Shown one piece after another: positions 8,586 through 15,065 of a DNA stretch of 25,508 bases. The stretch's first letter is position 1. Each line of letters opens with the position of its first letter. Source of the DNA: T3Sed10-241 sp036796255 (GTDB lineage: Bacteria > Bacteroidota > Bacteroidia > Flavobacteriales_D > Cryomorphaceae); contig DAIRDH010000044.1 in the NCBI GenBank assembly GCA_036796255.1, positions 1 through 25,508 of the forward strand, read 5' to 3'. Made by a program: the position numbers and the translations under genes. The notes under the pieces are model-generated. The model was not told the DNA's origin. It searched no databases and saw only the letters and a list, made by a program, of their open reading frames with translations.

Positions 8586-9364
8586 CAGTTGTGAATGTGA
8601 TCGAGCCTGAAACCACCGCTAAAATTGGTCGCGAGCATGGATGCATTGGCTCCGGGCATATGCACATTGCTCATATCAGCCAGGCTGATGCCACCATGCC
8701 AAAAGCGGGCAGCATTTACCGTAAGGTGGGCTACAGGCTCGGCATTTGGCGCAATGCGCAGGTTTACATCAACGAACTGTAAGTGCACCTCGCGTATGGC
8801 ATTGTTGGCGCCCTGAAAGCCTCCAAGGTGGTACACAAATGATTCATTGCTTGCCACCGGCGAACTCCCCTCAGCTTTTACAAAAATGTACCCTGAGTTC
8901 CAGCTCCAAAACATGTTTTCTGCAGGGTCGAGTGCTCCCGTCTGGGCGCCGCTCACGTTGCGCAGGCTGTCCACGCCTATCATGAAGGTCACTCCATTGT
9001 ACTCACCTGCAGGCAAGTCGCTCAGGTTGATGTGGGCGTGACGGGCTGATGCATCTACGATATGGTAGCTCTCCTCCTCAGTCCAAGTGGAGCCATCCGT
9101 CTTGTGCAGCCTGATGTTTGAGATGTAATAACGCAGAGTTGTGAAGGTAATCGATTCAGAAGTACCGGGATGTGTATACTCCGTGTTAAGGCTAAAAGGG
9201 GCAAGAGAAGGGCCCCATACATGGTCGAATTCCAACTCCATATTGCCTTTTAGGGCCGGGGCGGGTGTGTTGTCGTTATTGCTGTCATCGTCGTTGTTAC
9301 AGCTTGATAAAGTCAGGATACTGCCTATAAGGATGCCTGCGAGGGCAAATTTTGAAAAGTTCAT
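8585..9364 (-). CDS. MbnP-like copper-binding lipoprotein
   Basis: A 259-residue lipoprotein. The ATG at 9364 gives MNFSKFALAGILIGSILTLSSC with lipobox Cys22; an upstream in-frame ATG at 9388 would add 8 residues before the signal peptide. After an Asn/Asp linker the mature part has the pattern of the MbnP family: LRYYISNIRLHK, the central FMIGVDSLRN, and NMFWSWNSGYIFVKAEG with Trp153 and Trp155, followed by a strand-rich C-terminal half. His residues are plentiful (His48, 65, 87, 101, 109, 111 and several at the C-terminus). MbnP proteins bind copper after conversion of a Trp to kynurenine by MbnH. The gene is followed by the MbnH-like gene with a 4-nt overlap. Confidence 0.85.
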   Translation of the reverse strand: MNFSKFALAGILIGSILTLSSCNNDDDSNNDNTPAPALKGNMELEFDHVWGPSLAPFSLNTEYTHPGTSESITFTTLRYYISNIRLHKTDGSTWTEEESYHIVDASARHAHINLSDLPAGEYNGVTFMIGVDSLRNVSGAQTGALDPAENMFWSWNSGYIFVKAEGSSPVASNESFVYHLGGFQGANNAIREVHLQFVDVNLRIAPNAEPVAHLTVNAARFWHGGISLADMSNVHMPGANASMLATNFSGGFRLDHIHN

Positions 9365-9523
9365 TGTTTGAGTTTTAAATTGGATCAATACTGTCGGGTT
9401 ATCGCACGCATGACTGTTGACGGCTTACGCCAAAAGCGAAAACCGAACAATATCAACGTGGTAACCTAAAGACAGGAGAAAGGAAAGGAGCAACAACTGT
9501 GGTTCAGGTGTGGCTCATGGGCA

Positions 9524-9910
9524 TCAAACAATGAATTCCGGGGGCGGCACAGGTACATTTGCCGAAAGGGCACGAATCATGGCCTCATCGAAGTCTGCCC
9601 AATGGGCGCTTGGTGTTGCGGCCGCATGAAGGACTTGCTTCTGAATAGATGGTACTAAAAAAACGAGCTCGGCCTGCAGTTGAGAGGGGATGGGCTTGGC
9701 GTCGGTCGGGTTGACAGGCTCCTGCACGGTTTTGAGTTCTTTGGCGAGGTGGCATTGCCCATTGCACTTGAGCTCTGGCTTGTCGCGGTTTTCGCAAAGC
9801 ACTGTTACGTAGTCGTCGTATTCCAAGACGTAATGGAATAGCACAGCGACCTTGAGGCCAGCGGGAACGATCAGCGCAGCGATCAATATTGTTACCAACC
9901 ATTTTTGCAT
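9524..9910 (-). CDS. Small membrane-anchored Cys-rich protein (CNGQCH motif)
   Basis: A 128-residue protein with an N-terminal hydrophobic helix (residues 4-25, VTILIAALIVPAGLKVAVLF) that may be an uncleaved anchor or signal peptide. It is followed by LCENRDKPELKCNGQCHLAKEL, giving Cys39, Cys49, Cys53 and His54 (C-x9-C-x3-C-H). The remainder is Pro/Ala-rich with low complexity. I have no family name with certainty; similar short CxGxCHL proteins occur near copper or TonB-linked genes of Bacteroidota (recalled, not checked). It lies upstream of the MbnP-like gene on the same strand with a 159-nt gap, so it may be in the same transcript or only the same regulon. A metal-binding or redox role is inferred from the cysteines. 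Confidence 0.72.
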   Translation of the reverse strand: MQKWLVTILIAALIVPAGLKVAVLFHYVLEYDDYVTVLCENRDKPELKCNGQCHLAKELKTVQEPVNPTDAKPIPSQLQAELVFLVPSIQKQVLHAAATPSAHWADFDEAMIRALSANVPVPPPEFIV

Positions 9911-9914
9911 GGTG

Positions 9915-9922
9915 CAAATATC
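9915..9922 (-). promoter_or_regulatory. Candidate -7 element (GATATTTG) next to the start of the Cys-rich gene
   Basis: On the minus strand GATATTTG differs from TAnnTTTG at the first base only, and it ends 4 nt before the ATG at 9910. If used, transcription would begin at or next to the start codon, giving a leaderless mRNA. Motif evidence only. Confidence 0.3.
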
Positions 9923-10006
9923 GGTAATATAAGTGAGGAGCTATGCGGGAGCAGTGAAAATAAGATGGCCTCTTTCTCCTACGCAAAGCCCGTATTTGTG
10001 CAGAAA

Positions 10007-10031
10007 ACAGGCTATTTTAAATACCGCCTGT
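10007..10031 (-). terminator. Candidate terminator after the cysH-epimerase operon
   Basis: ACAGGC and GCCTGT form a 6-bp perfect stem around a 13-nt AT-rich loop; read on the minus strand the second arm is followed by TTT. A second inverted repeat (GGGCTTTA / TAAAGCCC, 10036-10065) precedes it. Position just past the epimerase stop at 10072 fits termination of the minus-strand operon. The weak T-run lowers confidence. Confidence 0.45.
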
Positions 10032-10071
10032 GATTGGGCTTTAGCAGCGGAGACCCATAAAGCCCCCGACT

Positions 10072-10983
10072 TCACGCCATCATTCCCAAAAACTCCTCCA
10101 ATTCATCCTTCAGGCTTTTGTTTTTACTGCCAATCAGCGCTTCCACGTTCTGATCAGCGGCTACATTGATTTGCCTAAGGTTGAGCTGCTGGTCTACGTA
10201 GAGCATCTCCATTTCCGGAAGGAGCTCTTTGAGGGTGTAGGCTACATCGTTGATACTGAGGTTGTGGTCAACGAGGTTGTAATGGCTTTGCCAATTTTTT
10301 GCGAAAAGCAACTTTTCGAGAAAATCGCTCACACGGCTCACATGCACAAAAGCCCGCGCCTGCTCGCCACTGCCGTTGATCTGCACCCTGCCGTGAAACT
10401 TGGCGTGGAGTACAAAGCGGTTGATTACCGCATCGAAGCGCATGCTTTTTGAATAGCCATACACATTGGCGCATCGAACAATACTCACCTCTTTTTTGCC
10501 GGAAAGGCGCTCTACATGGCGCTCGCCTTTGAGCTTGGAGATGCCGTAAAAGGTTTTTGGATTGGGCGTAGTATCCAGCGCTGATGGCTCGTCGCCTCCG
10601 CCGTATACACTCGCGCTGCTCATATAGATGAGGCGGGCACAGTCGCTTTCTTCCACGGCGTAGCATAGCTCAGCAGTGCCCCAATTGTTGACCTGGTCAA
10701 AGAGGTGGGGGTTCTCATCGGCAAAAGGGGTAATCACTTTTGCCGCAAGGTGTATCACGCTATCGGCCTTGGCCACTTCTTTGCGCAGGGTATAGCTGTC
10801 GAGCAGCTCGGCATCCACGAAGCGCACTTTCGCATGGAGCTGGTCGGGCCCAATGAAGAAGTTAAAATTGCGGCGGCTCAGGTTGTCGTACACCACAATC
10901 GATTCGATTTCAGGGCGATTCATAAGGCGCAGACAGAGCTCCGTGCCGAGGTATCCGGCGCCGCCGGTGATGAGAAGTTTCAT
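10072..10983 (-). CDS. NAD(P)-dependent epimerase/dehydratase (extended SDR)
   Basis: 303 residues from the ATG at 10983, giving MKLLITGGAGYLGTELCLRL with the GGAGYLG nucleotide-binding loop at the extreme N-terminus. Other family features: DSVIHLAAKV, IYMSSASVYGGG with the catalytic-type Ser, FYGISKLKGE with Tyr-x3-Lys, and VSIVRCANVYG. Members act on nucleotide sugars such as UDP-glucose or GDP-mannose derivatives; the substrate is not readable. An upstream in-frame ATG (11022) lies inside cysH and is rejected. The start overlaps the cysH stop by 4 nt, so this sugar-type SDR is translationally coupled to a sulfate-assimilation enzyme, an unexpected pairing. Confidence 0.88.
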   Translation of the reverse strand: MKLLITGGAGYLGTELCLRLMNRPEIESIVVYDNLSRRNFNFFIGPDQLHAKVRFVDAELLDSYTLRKEVAKADSVIHLAAKVITPFADENPHLFDQVNNWGTAELCYAVEESDCARLIYMSSASVYGGGDEPSALDTTPNPKTFYGISKLKGERHVERLSGKKEVSIVRCANVYGYSKSMRFDAVINRFVLHAKFHGRVQINGSGEQARAFVHVSRVSDFLEKLLFAKNWQSHYNLVDHNLSINDVAYTLKELLPEMEMLYVDQQLNLRQINVAADQNVEALIGSKNKSLKDELEEFLGMMA

Positions 10984-11645
10984 GCTTTTTCCTTTTCTAT
11001 GAGGTCGGTGTGAAGGCCACATTCGGTCTTGCTCAAGCCAAACCAGCGTGCAGCGCGCGGATCGTCAAGGGTGTTTTTGCGCGTGCAGGGCTCACAGCCC
11101 ACGCTTGCATAGCCTTGTTCATCAAGGGGATGCCGCGGAAGATTGAATTCTTTGATGTAGTCAAAGATGTCTTTGCCCGTCCAGTCGAGCATGGGGTGGA
11201 AGCGCATTACGCCCTGCCCCGCAGGTTGAAAAGTCTTCATGTTGCGGCGGTTGAGGTTTTGATCGGCGCGCACACCGTTCACCCACACATCGTACTTCTC
11301 GAGTAAGCGTGAAGTGGGCTCCACTTTGTTCATGTGGCAACAATAGTCGGGATTGGAAGTAAAGTAAAAATTGCCCTGGGCATCGCGTTGCAAATGCTTG
11401 GGTGTTTGCGAACTGATGTTCTTGATTTCCATGCCAAACGCCGCCGAGAGCTGGTCTTTGAAGGCCAGCGTTTCCGGAAATAGGAAACCCGTGTTGAGGC
11501 AATACACCGGAATGTCAAGCCCGCTGCGGGCTATGATGTGTACGAGTGGGATGCTGTGCGTTTGCAGGGAGGAGGTGGCAAAGAGCTTTTTACCTTCTTC
11601 TTCACTGAGCCTTCGCAGGGTGGCGGTAATTTCTTCTACATTCAT
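10980..11645 (-). CDS. cysH: Phosphoadenylyl-/adenylyl-sulfate reductase
   Basis: Assimilatory reductase that turns APS or PAPS into sulfite with thioredoxin or glutaredoxin as donor. 221 residues. Features: FATSSLQTHSIPL substrate loop (22-34), LNTGFLFPET (50-59), CC at 102-103, CEPC at 184-187 and the catalytic Cys209 in KTECGLH. The CC...CxxC set binds a 4Fe-4S cluster and is the mark of the APS-type enzymes; E. coli PAPS reductase lacks it. APS is therefore the likelier substrate. The gene sits between an Lrp-type regulator and an SDR, with ATGA overlaps on both sides; no cysDN, cysI or sulfate transporter is in the window. Confidence 0.93.
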   Translation of the reverse strand: MNVEEITATLRRLSEEEGKKLFATSSLQTHSIPLVHIIARSGLDIPVYCLNTGFLFPETLAFKDQLSAAFGMEIKNISSQTPKHLQRDAQGNFYFTSNPDYCCHMNKVEPTSRLLEKYDVWVNGVRADQNLNRRNMKTFQPAGQGVMRFHPMLDWTGKDIFDYIKEFNLPRHPLDEQGYASVGCEPCTRKNTLDDPRAARWFGLSKTECGLHTDLIEKEKA

Positions 11646-12127
11646 TTGGCCTGCGAAGGTACGGAAATGGCCGATAGTGGCATTTTGCGGCGTATGCTTT
11701 GTTCGAGCGAGATCATGGTTTCGGTGCGCTGTATGCCCTCTACTTCCTGGATTTTCTCGTTAAGCACTTTCCGTAAATGGTCGGTATTGGCGCAAACGAT
11801 TTTCAGGAAAATGCTGTATCCGCCTGTGGTGTAATATGCTTCCAGTATCTCTTCAATGGCTTCGAGCTGGGTGATTACATTCTTGTACTTTGCGCCCTTT
11901 TCGAGAAAAACGCCTATAAACGCTGTGAGATCGAAGCCCAGCTTTGCCGGATCGACAATGAGTTCGGAGCCTTTCACCACGCCCATTTGCTCGAGCTTTC
12001 GCATGCGCACGTGGATGGTTCCGGGCGAAACTATCAGTCGCTGAGCAATTTCCGTGAAGGGAGTGCGGGCATCTTCGAGGAGTATGGCCATGATGGCCCG
12101 GTCTACATTGTCAATTTGATAATCCAT
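11642..12127 (-). CDS. Lrp/AsnC family transcriptional regulator
   Basis: 161 residues from the ATG at 12127 (MDYQIDNVDRAIMAILLEDA). An N-terminal winged helix-turn-helix (RTPFTEIAQRLIVSPGTIHVRMRKLEQMGVV, about residues 19-49) is followed by a C-terminal RAM ligand-binding domain (LTAFIGVFLEKGAKY, IEEILEAYYTTGGYSIFLKIV). A further in-frame ATG at 12259 would add 44 residues of AT-rich intergenic translation and is rejected. Its stop overlaps the cysH start by 4 nt, so regulator, cysH and SDR form one operon. An autoregulatory or Cys/Met/sulfur-responsive function is inferred from linkage. The motif GAAATTTG ends 3 nt before the ATG and could be the -7 element of a leaderless mRNA. Confidence 0.93.
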   Translation of the reverse strand: MDYQIDNVDRAIMAILLEDARTPFTEIAQRLIVSPGTIHVRMRKLEQMGVVKGSELIVDPAKLGFDLTAFIGVFLEKGAKYKNVITQLEAIEEILEAYYTTGGYSIFLKIVCANTDHLRKVLNEKIQEVEGIQRTETMISLEQSIRRKMPLSAISVPSQAK

Positions 12128-12162
12128 GGGGCAAATTTCAAGTCGCCATTTGGCATATTGTG

Positions 12163-12234
12163 AATGAAACGTAACATATTTGCGAAAGTGACAAAAATAA
12201 GGCAAAAATGTAAATAAAGTGGCAATGAAACGTA
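12163..12234. promoter_or_regulatory. Direct repeat AATGAAACGTA x2 in the lrp / tRNA-like divergent promoter region
   Basis: AATGAAACGTA occurs at 12163-12173 and again at 12224-12234, 61 bp apart start to start, close to six helical turns. Both copies lie between the Lrp gene and the divergent tRNA-like transcript. Lrp-type octamers often bind phased sites, so these are candidate autoregulatory operators, but the binding protein is not shown by the sequence. Confidence 0.4.
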
Positions 12235-12242
12235 TCCTGACA

Positions 12243-12250
12243 TATATTTG
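12243..12250 (+). promoter_or_regulatory. Candidate -7 element TATATTTG of the tRNA-like transcript
   Basis: TATATTTG matches TAnnTTTG exactly. It is 51 nt upstream of the tRNA-like acceptor strand and directly follows the second AATGAAACGTA copy. No coding gene begins within 400 nt downstream on the plus strand, so the RNA is the expected product. Confidence 0.5.
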
Positions 12251-12301
12251 TAGCAACAAAACAAGCCAACAGCGATACGACGCACAACGAAGGCTTGATA
12301 C

Positions 12302-12423
12302 TGTGGGGTGATGAAACAGGCAGACATGCCCTCCTGTCCCGGGGGTGGAGGCTTGGGATAAACGGATTCAGCTCAGGCTGCGCCGCTAACCACTCTATGA
12401 AGGTTCGAATCCTTCCCCTACAG
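12302..12423 (+). tRNA. Class II (Leu-like) tRNA-like gene with GUC in the anticodon position and an abnormally long variable region
   Basis: Elements found: 7-bp acceptor TGTGGGG/CCCTACA (12302-12308 with 12416-12422, one G-U), T8 G9, D-stem ATG/CAT with loop AAACAGGCAGA (GG at 12319-12320), anticodon stem CCCTC/GGGGG with loop CTGTCCC (anticodon GTC at 12336-12338), and a perfect T-arm GAAGG-TTCGAAT-CCTTC (12399-12415). The D-arm resembles bacterial tRNA-Leu. Between anticodon stem and T-arm lie 53 nt, far more than the usual 10-25 of class II tRNAs, including a CAGC-TCAG-GCTG hairpin (12369-12380). CCTCC/GGAGG (12330-12334 with 12347-12351) offers a competing fold. CCA is not encoded. It could be an active unusual tRNA, a decayed tRNA, or a tRNA-like regulatory RNA. 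It has its own promoter and terminator. Confidence 0.55.
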
Positions 12424-12441
12424 CTGAATTTAGGCGAATGA

Positions 12442-12472
12442 GCCGTCCGGATTGATTTCGGGCGGCTTTTTT
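12442..12472 (+). terminator. Rho-independent terminator of the tRNA-like transcript
   Basis: GCCGTCCG (12442-12449) pairs with CGGGCGGC (12459-12466) in 8 bp with one G-U; the second arm is followed by six T. It lies 19 nt after the tRNA-like 3' end, which supports this as an independent RNA transcript. Confidence 0.85.
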
Positions 12473-12484
12473 GTTGAGAATAGT

Positions 12485-12497
12485 TGTGAAATTCACA
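12485..12497. promoter_or_regulatory. Short palindrome TGTGAA-A-TTCACA
   Basis: A perfect 6-bp inverted repeat around a single A, just past the terminator and about 190 nt before the next start codon. It has the symmetry of a dimeric regulator site, but no regulator is indicated and a chance match is possible. Confidence 0.25.
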
Positions 12498-12587
12498 TTT
12501 AGCATAAATAATGACAGCCCTGTGATAATGCTCTATATCGGTTTGACAAAATCACCCCCTACCCACCCAACTAATACATTGATTATT

Positions 12588-12640
12588 GGTCATTTCGACC
12601 GAAGGGAGACCACGAAGTAGCAGCGAAGCTAAATCTCCTG
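12588..12640. repeat. Dispersed-repeat-like element (GGTCATTTCGACCGAAGGGA type)
   Basis: The string GGTCATTTCGACC followed by GAAGGGAGA and, 24 nt on, ATCTCCT resembles an intergenic repeat that is very common in Flavobacteria and relatives (recalled pattern, not searched). GGAGA (12605-12609) can pair with TCTCC (12634-12638), and GGTC with GACC at the 5' end. Only one copy lies in this window. Confidence 0.55.
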
Positions 12641-12689
12641 ATCTAACATGGAAATTTCCCTGGAGGCCAATGATTGTGTATTTTTATAC

Positions 12690-13307
12690 ATGGGAAGCCC
12701 ACTTCATTTTTTAATTATCCTGTTGGCAGCAACCTTTTTCAATCCGGTTTGCGCTCAATATTACTCAGCGGAACTTTTGAGTCATAGATTTTTCGTCGTT
12801 CAGGATAATGATGCCACGCCGGGCTATTACGACACATTGGCACTTAGAGACGGTTATTTTGAACAGAAAATTGAAACCGTTTTTAAAGGAGTGGGTGAGC
12901 GTAGACCACACTTGCATGGGAAAGCTAGAGAAAATGAACCTCGTGAGATAAGAAGACATGTCATTGTAAGTGGCTATCTTGAAAATGGGGAGCGCACCGG
13001 AGAGTGGTTTTACCATACTTCTAATTTCAAAGCATATTCAACGTGCTATGGAGATCTTAGCTGGAAACGAGTAAATTACCAGAATCAAGACACCACATTT
13101 GTGTACTTCTGGAACGGAATGGATTATTTGGATAAAGCAGGTCGGATTCTGGGTGGAGTGCGGGAATCCTTCGCTGATGATCGGCTCACATATAGCTGCA
13201 GCAATGGAAGATGTATCATCGGGGAGGATAAGGCTGAGCGGCGAATTGAGGTGTCAGAAGCAGAAATTGAAATGACGCTTGACCGCATCGTATCCTTTGG
13301 TTTTTGA
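12690..13307 (+). CDS. Secreted protein of unknown function
   Basis: 205 residues from the ATG at 12690, which gives MGSPLHFLIILLAATFFNP VCA followed by QYYSAEL, a good signal peptide with cleavage after Ala. An earlier in-frame ATG at 12648 only adds a non-signal stretch. The mature protein has ERTGEWFYHTSNFKAYSTCYG, a 'toxin-antitoxin-free' MORN-like phrase (VSGYLENGERTGEWFYH) common to Bacteroidota proteins that report text-like repeats, and a pair of cysteines in YSCSNGRCIIGE. Base composition is lower in GC than its neighbours and it is flanked upstream by a dispersed repeat, hinting at accessory status. I do not recognise a family beyond the short MORN-like piece, and assign no function. 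Confidence 0.65.
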   Translation: MGSPLHFLIILLAATFFNPVCAQYYSAELLSHRFFVVQDNDATPGYYDTLALRDGYFEQKIETVFKGVGERRPHLHGKARENEPREIRRHVIVSGYLENGERTGEWFYHTSNFKAYSTCYGDLSWKRVNYQNQDTTFVYFWNGMDYLDKAGRILGGVRESFADDRLTYSCSNGRCIIGEDKAERRIEVSEAEIEMTLDRIVSFGF

Positions 13308-13372
13308 TTAGAACTAATCAAGCCCCACTCCCCCTAATTTTCGTTCATTTGTAGCCGCAAATTCAACACACT

Positions 13373-14803
13373 ATGACGCGTCCTACCATCAAAAAACTCC
13401 TCGCCCAAGAAGCCACAGGCCAAACTGTTGAAGCCCACGGCTGGGTGCGTACTTTTCGCAGCAACCGCTTCATTGCACTCAGTGATGGCTCCACTATACA
13501 CACTATACAGGCGGTAGTGGACTTTGAAAAATTTGACGATGCCACCCTCCGCGCCATCACTACCGGAGCCGCTATCGGCGTGAAAGGAACCCTCGAGCCT
13601 TCTCAGGGTGCCGGACAGAAAGTGGAGATACAGGTCACTGAAATCGAAATTCATGGCCTCTCCTCTGCAGAGGAATATCCGCTGCAGCCCAAAAAGCACA
13701 GCCTTGAATTCCTTCGGGAAAAAGCACACCTCCGCATGCGCACCAATACTTTTGGGGCAGTTTTTCGCGTGAGGCATGCACTGAGCTACGCCATTCATCA
13801 CTACTTTCACGAGCGTGGATTTTTCAATATCCACAGTCCAATCATTACCGGCAGCGATGCCGAGGGAGCCGGAGAAATGTTTCACGTTACAACGCTCGAC
13901 CTTGCCAACACACCGAAAACTGCTGATGGGAAAATTGATCTTTCACAGGATTTCTTCGGAAAGGAAGCCAACCTCACGGTATCAGGTCAGCTCGAAGCGG
14001 AGCTCGCGGCCATGGGACTTGGCAAGGTCTATACCTTTGGACCCACCTTCCGTGCGGAAAATTCGAACACCTCGCGCCACCTTGCCGAGTTTTGGATGAT
14101 CGAACCCGAAGTGGCCTTCGCCGATCTGAACGATAACATGGATTTGGTGGAGGATTTCCTTCATTATTTGGTTGATTTTGCGCTGAAGCACTGCTCAGAC
14201 GACCTCGCATTTCTGGCTGGACGTGAAGCCGACGAAGACAAAGCCAAGCCCGCCAATGATCGCCAGGCCATGCCACTGCTTGAGCGTCTTCAATTCGTGG
14301 TAAATAATGCCTTTGAACGAATTACTTACACAGAAGCGATTGACATTTTGCAGCAGTCAAAACCTTACAAAAAGAAGCAATTCAAGTTTCCGGTGGAGTG
14401 GGGCAAAGACCTGCAGAGCGAGCATGAGCGCTACCTCGTGGAGAAGCATTTCAACAAGCCTGTAATCATCACCGACTATCCGGCCTCGTTCAAAGCCTTC
14501 TACATGCGCCTCAATGACGATCAGAAAACCGTAGCCGCCATGGATGTGCTTTTCCCAGGCGTGGGCGAAATTACGGGCGGTTCCCAAAGGGAAGAGCGCC
14601 TGGAAGTGCTGGCCCGCCGCTGCAAGGAGATGGGCATCGAGGAAGAGCATGTGTGGTGGTACCTTGAAACCCGAAAGTTCGGCACTTGTAAGCATGCCGG
14701 CTTCGGTCTGGGCTTCGAACGTTTGGTGATGTTCGTAACCGGAATGACCAACATCCGCGATGTGATTCCTTTCCCCAGGGCACCGCTGACTTGTGAATTC
14801 TGA
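13373..14803 (+). CDS. asnS: Asparagine--tRNA ligase
   Basis: Class IIb aminoacyl-tRNA synthetase that charges tRNA-Asn. 476 residues, the normal length. The N-terminal OB-fold anticodon-binding domain covers about residues 1-110 (VEAHGWVRTFRSNRFIALSD). The catalytic domain includes motif 1 (FFNIHSPIITGSDAEGAGE), motif 2 (GPTFRAENSNTSRHLAEF, with the FRAE Arg) and motif 3 (GFGLGFERLVMFVTG), then NIRDVIPFPRAP at the C-terminus. The GSDAEGAGEMF string is characteristic of AsnS and separates it from AspS. It stands alone, with a start codon 65 nt after the previous gene. Confidence 0.97.
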   Translation: MTRPTIKKLLAQEATGQTVEAHGWVRTFRSNRFIALSDGSTIHTIQAVVDFEKFDDATLRAITTGAAIGVKGTLEPSQGAGQKVEIQVTEIEIHGLSSAEEYPLQPKKHSLEFLREKAHLRMRTNTFGAVFRVRHALSYAIHHYFHERGFFNIHSPIITGSDAEGAGEMFHVTTLDLANTPKTADGKIDLSQDFFGKEANLTVSGQLEAELAAMGLGKVYTFGPTFRAENSNTSRHLAEFWMIEPEVAFADLNDNMDLVEDFLHYLVDFALKHCSDDLAFLAGREADEDKAKPANDRQAMPLLERLQFVVNNAFERITYTEAIDILQQSKPYKKKQFKFPVEWGKDLQSEHERYLVEKHFNKPVIITDYPASFKAFYMRLNDDQKTVAAMDVLFPGVGEITGGSQREERLEVLARRCKEMGIEEEHVWWYLETRKFGTCKHAGFGLGFERLVMFVTGMTNIRDVIPFPRAPLTCEF

Positions 14804-14883
14804 TTTTGGGCTGTAGTATGTGCTGTGTATTTAGAGATTGTAACCATCTTTGACTAGGCTTATTATAGAAAAGTAATACAGTA

Positions 14884-15051
14884 AAACATAAGATGTCCAC
14901 GTCACTGAAACCTAAGATGTGCACAACCATAAAACATAATTAAGGAACAGCATGAAAACCTAATTTGGAAACAACAAGGAAACCTAATATCTTTGAAGAT
15001 AGAAAACCTAAGATCTATACGGCGCGTAAACCTAAGATCTCTACAGCAAGG
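14884..15051. repeat. Degenerate tandem array, seven 24-bp units beginning AAAC(C/A)TAA
   Basis: Units start at 14884, 14908, 14932, 14956, 14980, 15004 and 15028, with no length variation. The first 8 bases are AAACCTAA in five units and AAACATAA in two. The other 16 bases are looser, with GATCTNTAC recurring in the last two. A diverged eighth unit may begin at 15052. The period is a multiple of 3: on the plus strand the last four units read as an octapeptide KP(K/N)xxxxR, and on the minus strand 14902-15099 is open and reads FxxxxxLR-like octapeptides. The strand and coding status are undecided. The array lies directly against the broken fic gene. Confidence 0.85.
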
Positions 15052-15065
15052 GAATTCTATTTGGT

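Noticed and set aside
12302..12423. tmRNA or selenocysteine tRNA
   Set aside because: No tag-peptide frame or tmRNA D-loop pattern, and no UCA anticodon or extended D-stem, so neither fits.
13334..13885. 183-codon minus-strand frame over the asnS start
   Set aside because: Overlaps the well-supported OB-fold and motif 1 region of asnS and shows no independent features.
14884..15051. CRISPR array
   Set aside because: Unit period is 24 bp with only an 8-base conserved head; there are no 23-47 bp repeats with unique spacers and no cas genes.
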